Below are positions 62,064 through 64,000 of a DNA stretch of 64,000 bases, piece after piece. The notes beneath the pieces are model-generated. The model did no database searches and was not told the DNA's origin. It was given only the letters and a program-made list of their open reading frames with translations. The translations under genes and the position numbers were made by a program. The DNA comes from Mogibacterium sp. (lineage in GTDB: Bacteria > Bacillota > Clostridia > Peptostreptococcales > Anaerovoracaceae). How positions within the stretch are numbered: position 1 is the stretch's first letter; the number at the start of each line of letters is the position of its first letter. The stretch is from contig JAFRKO010000025.1 in the NCBI GenBank assembly GCA_017431685.1, positions 51,496 to 115,495 of the forward strand. Reading direction: 5' to 3'.

Positions 62064-62956
62064 CGCCTGCGGGCTGCGCGATCCTCGAGCCAGGCAGGGA
62101 CGAGTATTGATACAAGAATGAGGAATGATCCCAGCAGCATTGACGGGGTCATTTTTTCATGAAGGAATATGACTCCGAGTATTGCTGCGGTGAGCGGGTT
62201 AAATACCGCGAGAATGCCCGCGCGCTCAGGAGTGATGTGTTTCTGACCGAAAGGCTGTATGGTAAAGCCGACGCAGCTGCAGATTACGGCGAGAGCCAGT
62301 ATGGCTCCCCACTCGCTGCCGCTTTGAGGCATACGGAGATCTTCAAAGATGAAAGCTCCGATGAAGCCGAATATGGCTATGAAGAGGAGCTGATATATAG
62401 AAACAACCATTAGGTCGTCGTTCTTTGCGGCAGTATCCGTGACTATGACGGAAAGCGAATACCAGAAAGTGCCGAGCAGCACGAGAAGCTCGCCGCTTGT
62501 GAATCCGAGCCTGTCACCCTTGAGAGTCAGAAAGGCAACGCCGATAATGCATATGATGGCAGAAAAAACCGTGACCCTGTCAGGAAGCCTTCTGTGGATG
62601 ATGCATGCCAGCGCAGGAACGAGCACGACCACCATGCCTTCGAGGAATGCTGTCACTGATGAAGGAGTTGTCTTCAGGCCTATCATCTCCGTAAGCATGG
62701 CAAGAAAAAAGGTGATGCCTATAAGGGCGCAGTGAAACATAGTCCTGGCATCGACCTTGGTAAGGTGCCTGCGGAAGAGTATCGCGATGATGACGAATGC
62801 TATGGTGAAGCGGAATCCTATGGTCAGAAAGGGTCCCATGGTGCGCATGGCGATTTTTCCGAACAGCAACGAACTGGAGCGCAGCGCGAGCGCTATCGCC
62901 ACCAGTATCTCACCCATACGTTCATTCATTTCGATCTCTATCCCGAATTTTTTCAT
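62048..62956 (-). CDS. EamA/DMT-family transporter
   Basis: 302 residues from the ATG at 62956, with ten hydrophobic segments in two EamA repeats (first IAMRTMGPFLTIGFRF near 42, second near 175). Such proteins export amino acids or metabolites; the substrate is unknown. The promoter TATAAT at 62964-62969 ends seven bases before this ATG and no ribosome site lies between, so the mRNA may be leaderless. An ATG at 62929 (27 bases on) is the alternative. A frame start at 62992 lies inside the promoter and is excluded. It converges on, and overlaps, the MtnA-like gene. Confidence 0.85.
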   Translation of the reverse strand: MKKFGIEIEMNERMGEILVAIALALRSSSLLFGKIAMRTMGPFLTIGFRFTIAFVIIAILFRRHLTKVDARTMFHCALIGITFFLAMLTEMIGLKTTPSSVTAFLEGMVVVLVPALACIIHRRLPDRVTVFSAIICIIGVAFLTLKGDRLGFTSGELLVLLGTFWYSLSVIVTDTAAKNDDLMVVSIYQLLFIAIFGFIGAFIFEDLRMPQSGSEWGAILALAVICSCVGFTIQPFGQKHITPERAGILAVFNPLTAAILGVIFLHEKMTPSMLLGSFLILVSILVPAWLEDRAARRRQTRN

Positions 62957-62963
62957 TGAAATT

Positions 62964-62992
62964 ATTATAAGGTCCGCAGACGGCCCTTTCAA
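62964..62992 (-). promoter_or_regulatory. Promoter of the EamA gene
   Basis: On the minus strand TTGAAA (62987-62992), a 17-base spacer and a perfect TATAAT (62964-62969). The start point falls at about 62957, next to the ATG. Confidence 0.85.
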
Positions 62993-63028
62993 GCCTGTAC
63001 AGAGCCTTAATAAATTGTAAAAAAAGGA

Positions 63029-63055
63029 TTGGAAAGACGGTTCGGATGCTATAAT
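63029..63055 (+). promoter_or_regulatory. Promoter of the CobW-family gene
   Basis: Perfect extended -10 TGCTATAAT (63047-63055) with TTGGAA (63029-63034) fifteen bases upstream of the -10 hexamer. It gives a leader of about 40 nt. Confidence 0.7.
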
Positions 63056-63101
63056 CTTACTCGTAAAAATGGCAGATTATGTCAGAAAGAAAGGCAAACA
63101 A

Positions 63102-64000
63102 ATGGCAAAAGTAGATATTTTCTCCGGTTTCCTCGGAGCAGGCAAGACTACACTTATCAAAAAGCTCATATCAGAAGGTTATGACACAAAGAACATCGTG
63201 CTGATCGAGAACGAATTCGGTGAGATAGGAGTAGACACGGGTTTCCTCAGAGAATCAGGCGTCAAAATAAACGAGATGGTTGCAGGCTGCATATGCTGCA
63301 CACTTGTCGGAGACTTCGGAAAGGCACTGAACGAAGTGATAGAGCAGTACGATCCTGACAGGATCCTCATAGAGCCGTCCGGAGTCGGCAAACTGTCCGA
63401 CGTTATCATCGCGGTACAGGATCTTCAGAATGACAGGATCGAACTTAACGGATTCACTACTGTCGTTGATGCAAAAAGATACAAGATGTACATGGAGAAC
63501 TTCGGAGAGTTCTTTGCGAACCAGGTAGAGCACGCAAGCTCGATTTTCCTTTCGCATCAGCAGGGAATGTCTTCCGCTGAACTCGATGATGTTGTCAAAG
63601 ATATAAGAACGCTGAATAAAACAGCTCAGATAGTTACGACTGACTGGGATCAGCTCAGCGGAGCAAAGATGCTCGAGGTAATGGAGTCCGACAAGACCCT
63701 GAACGCCGAGCTTGACAAGCTCAGAGCGGAAGCATACGAAGAGCTCGAAGCTCACGAGCATGAGCACGACCATGACGACGATGACGACGAAGATGAGCAT
63801 GAGCATCATCACCATCACCATGATCATGACGATGATGACGACGACGATGAACACGAGCACCACCACCATCACGATGACGATGATGACGACGACGATGAAC
63901 ATGAACATGAACATCATCACCATGATCACGACGATGATGACGACGATGACGACGAAGATGAACATGAACATCATCATCACCACCACCCCCATCATCACCA
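63102..64000 (+). CDS. CobW/G3E-family GTPase metallochaperone with long His/Asp tail (3' end outside window)
   Basis: The frame is open at the right edge; 299 residues are seen. The G domain has Walker A FSGFLGAGKTTLIKKL near 7-22, the metal-binding GCICCTLVGDF near 64-74 (CxCC), and ILIEPSGVGKLSDV near 87. After about residue 220 the chain becomes almost pure His, Asp and Glu in alternating EHEHHHHHH and DDDDDDD blocks for at least 75 residues, far longer than usual. CobW proteins insert zinc, cobalt or nickel, and the tail should bind or store metal. The ATG at 63102 has AAAGG upstream; an in-frame ATG at 63069 lacks one. Confidence 0.9.
   Translation, partial: MAKVDIFSGFLGAGKTTLIKKLISEGYDTKNIVLIENEFGEIGVDTGFLRESGVKINEMVAGCICCTLVGDFGKALNEVIEQYDPDRILIEPSGVGKLSDVIIAVQDLQNDRIELNGFTTVVDAKRYKMYMENFGEFFANQVEHASSIFLSHQQGMSSAELDDVVKDIRTLNKTAQIVTTDWDQLSGAKMLEVMESDKTLNAELDKLRAEAYEELEAHEHEHDHDDDDDEDEHEHHHHHHDHDDDDDDDEHEHHHHHDDDDDDDDEHEHEHHHHDHDDDDDDDDEDEHEHHHHHHPHHH
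63753..64000 (+). repeat. Low-complexity coding repeat of GAY/GAR and CAY codons
   Basis: About 250 bp of GAC/GAT, GAG/GAA and CAT/CAC triplets encode the metal-binding tail. Blocks of roughly 50-60 bp (acidic run, EHEH, His run) recur at least four times, continuing past the window edge. The array is prone to slippage and to assembly collapse. It also leaves the opposite strand open, producing a meaningless Met/Val/Ile-rich frame there. Confidence 0.85.

Noticed and set aside
63255..63998. Minus-strand frame of 247 codons with Met/Val/Ile-rich product
   Set aside because: It is the mirror of the CobW gene; its N-terminal part is only the complement of the His/Asp codon array.
63753..64000. 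CRISPR or satellite array at the right edge
   Set aside because: The periodicity is codon-based within an open coding frame; there are no uniform repeats with unique spacers.

Overview
The window reads as chromosomal DNA of an anaerobic Gram-positive bacterium of the Clostridia, perhaps a gut amino-acid fermenter near the Anaerovoracaceae / Family XIII. The placement is an inference from three things. Shine-Dalgarno sites are strong and AGGAGG-like, and promoters are TTGACA/TATAAT-like. The gene set includes a Re-type citrate synthase candidate, citrate lyase, two sodium/alanine symporters and a short-form HisG with HisZ. TTG start codons are frequent. Coding DNA is of moderate GC, intergenic DNA is AT-rich. 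I see no rRNA, tRNA, CRISPR array, transposase or phage gene.

Region by region. (1) 1-9152: citrate lyase genes (end of citE, citF), NADP-type isocitrate dehydrogenase, citC, a fused citX-citG, a LysR regulator, glutaminase and a 4Fe-4S aldo/keto reductase. (2) 9200-13850: a yybP-ykoY type (manganese) riboswitch with its terminator before a Na/Pi cotransporter-PhoU gene, then a YdcF-like membrane protein, an MFS transporter and a structured 173-bp intergenic element. (3) 13900-19910: C69 dipeptidase, two-subunit aconitase X, a carboxylesterase and D-serine dehydratase, probably peptide and hydroxy-amino-acid catabolism. (4) 19910-25350: an Hsp70-like ATPase with C-terminal membrane segments and a membrane partner, a small membrane protein, and an AGCS symporter. 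(5) 25600-37200: P-type Ca2+ ATPase, MATE pump, 5-formyl-THF cyclo-ligase, trpS, CPBP protease, ClC antiporter, flavodoxin and a Re-citrate synthase candidate. (6) 37300-46490: two large secreted proteins, a membrane protein with an Xre regulator, a zincin, a second AGCS symporter behind an attenuator-like leader, an AEC transporter, an aminotransferase and mntP. (7) 46700-55240: a complete compact histidine operon, hisZGDCBHAF-IE-K. (8) 55300-64000: a giant MacB/FtsX-like ABC protein, an acyl-CoA ligase with an MtnA-like enzyme, an EamA transporter, and a CobW GTPase with a very long His/Asp tail that runs off the window.

The genes suggest amino-acid and peptide fermentation. Peptides, alanine/glycine-type amino acids, glutamine, D-serine and possibly hydroxyproline are imported and deaminated. 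A citrate/isocitrate/2-oxoglutarate branch links glutamate to acetate and oxaloacetate.

The least expected signals are non-coding. Two diverged copies of a MITE-like element (3429-3677 and 19955-20181) share 55-bp terminal inverted repeats and an internal palindrome with an invariant 13-nt spacer; one copy is flanked by the 6-bp direct repeat CTGGAT. Three further intergenic elements are bounded by 17-21 bp inverted repeats (13667-13839, 23083-23238, 30678-30820). There is also an unassigned attenuator-like leader before the AGCS gene at 42207. All alignments and pairings were made by hand.
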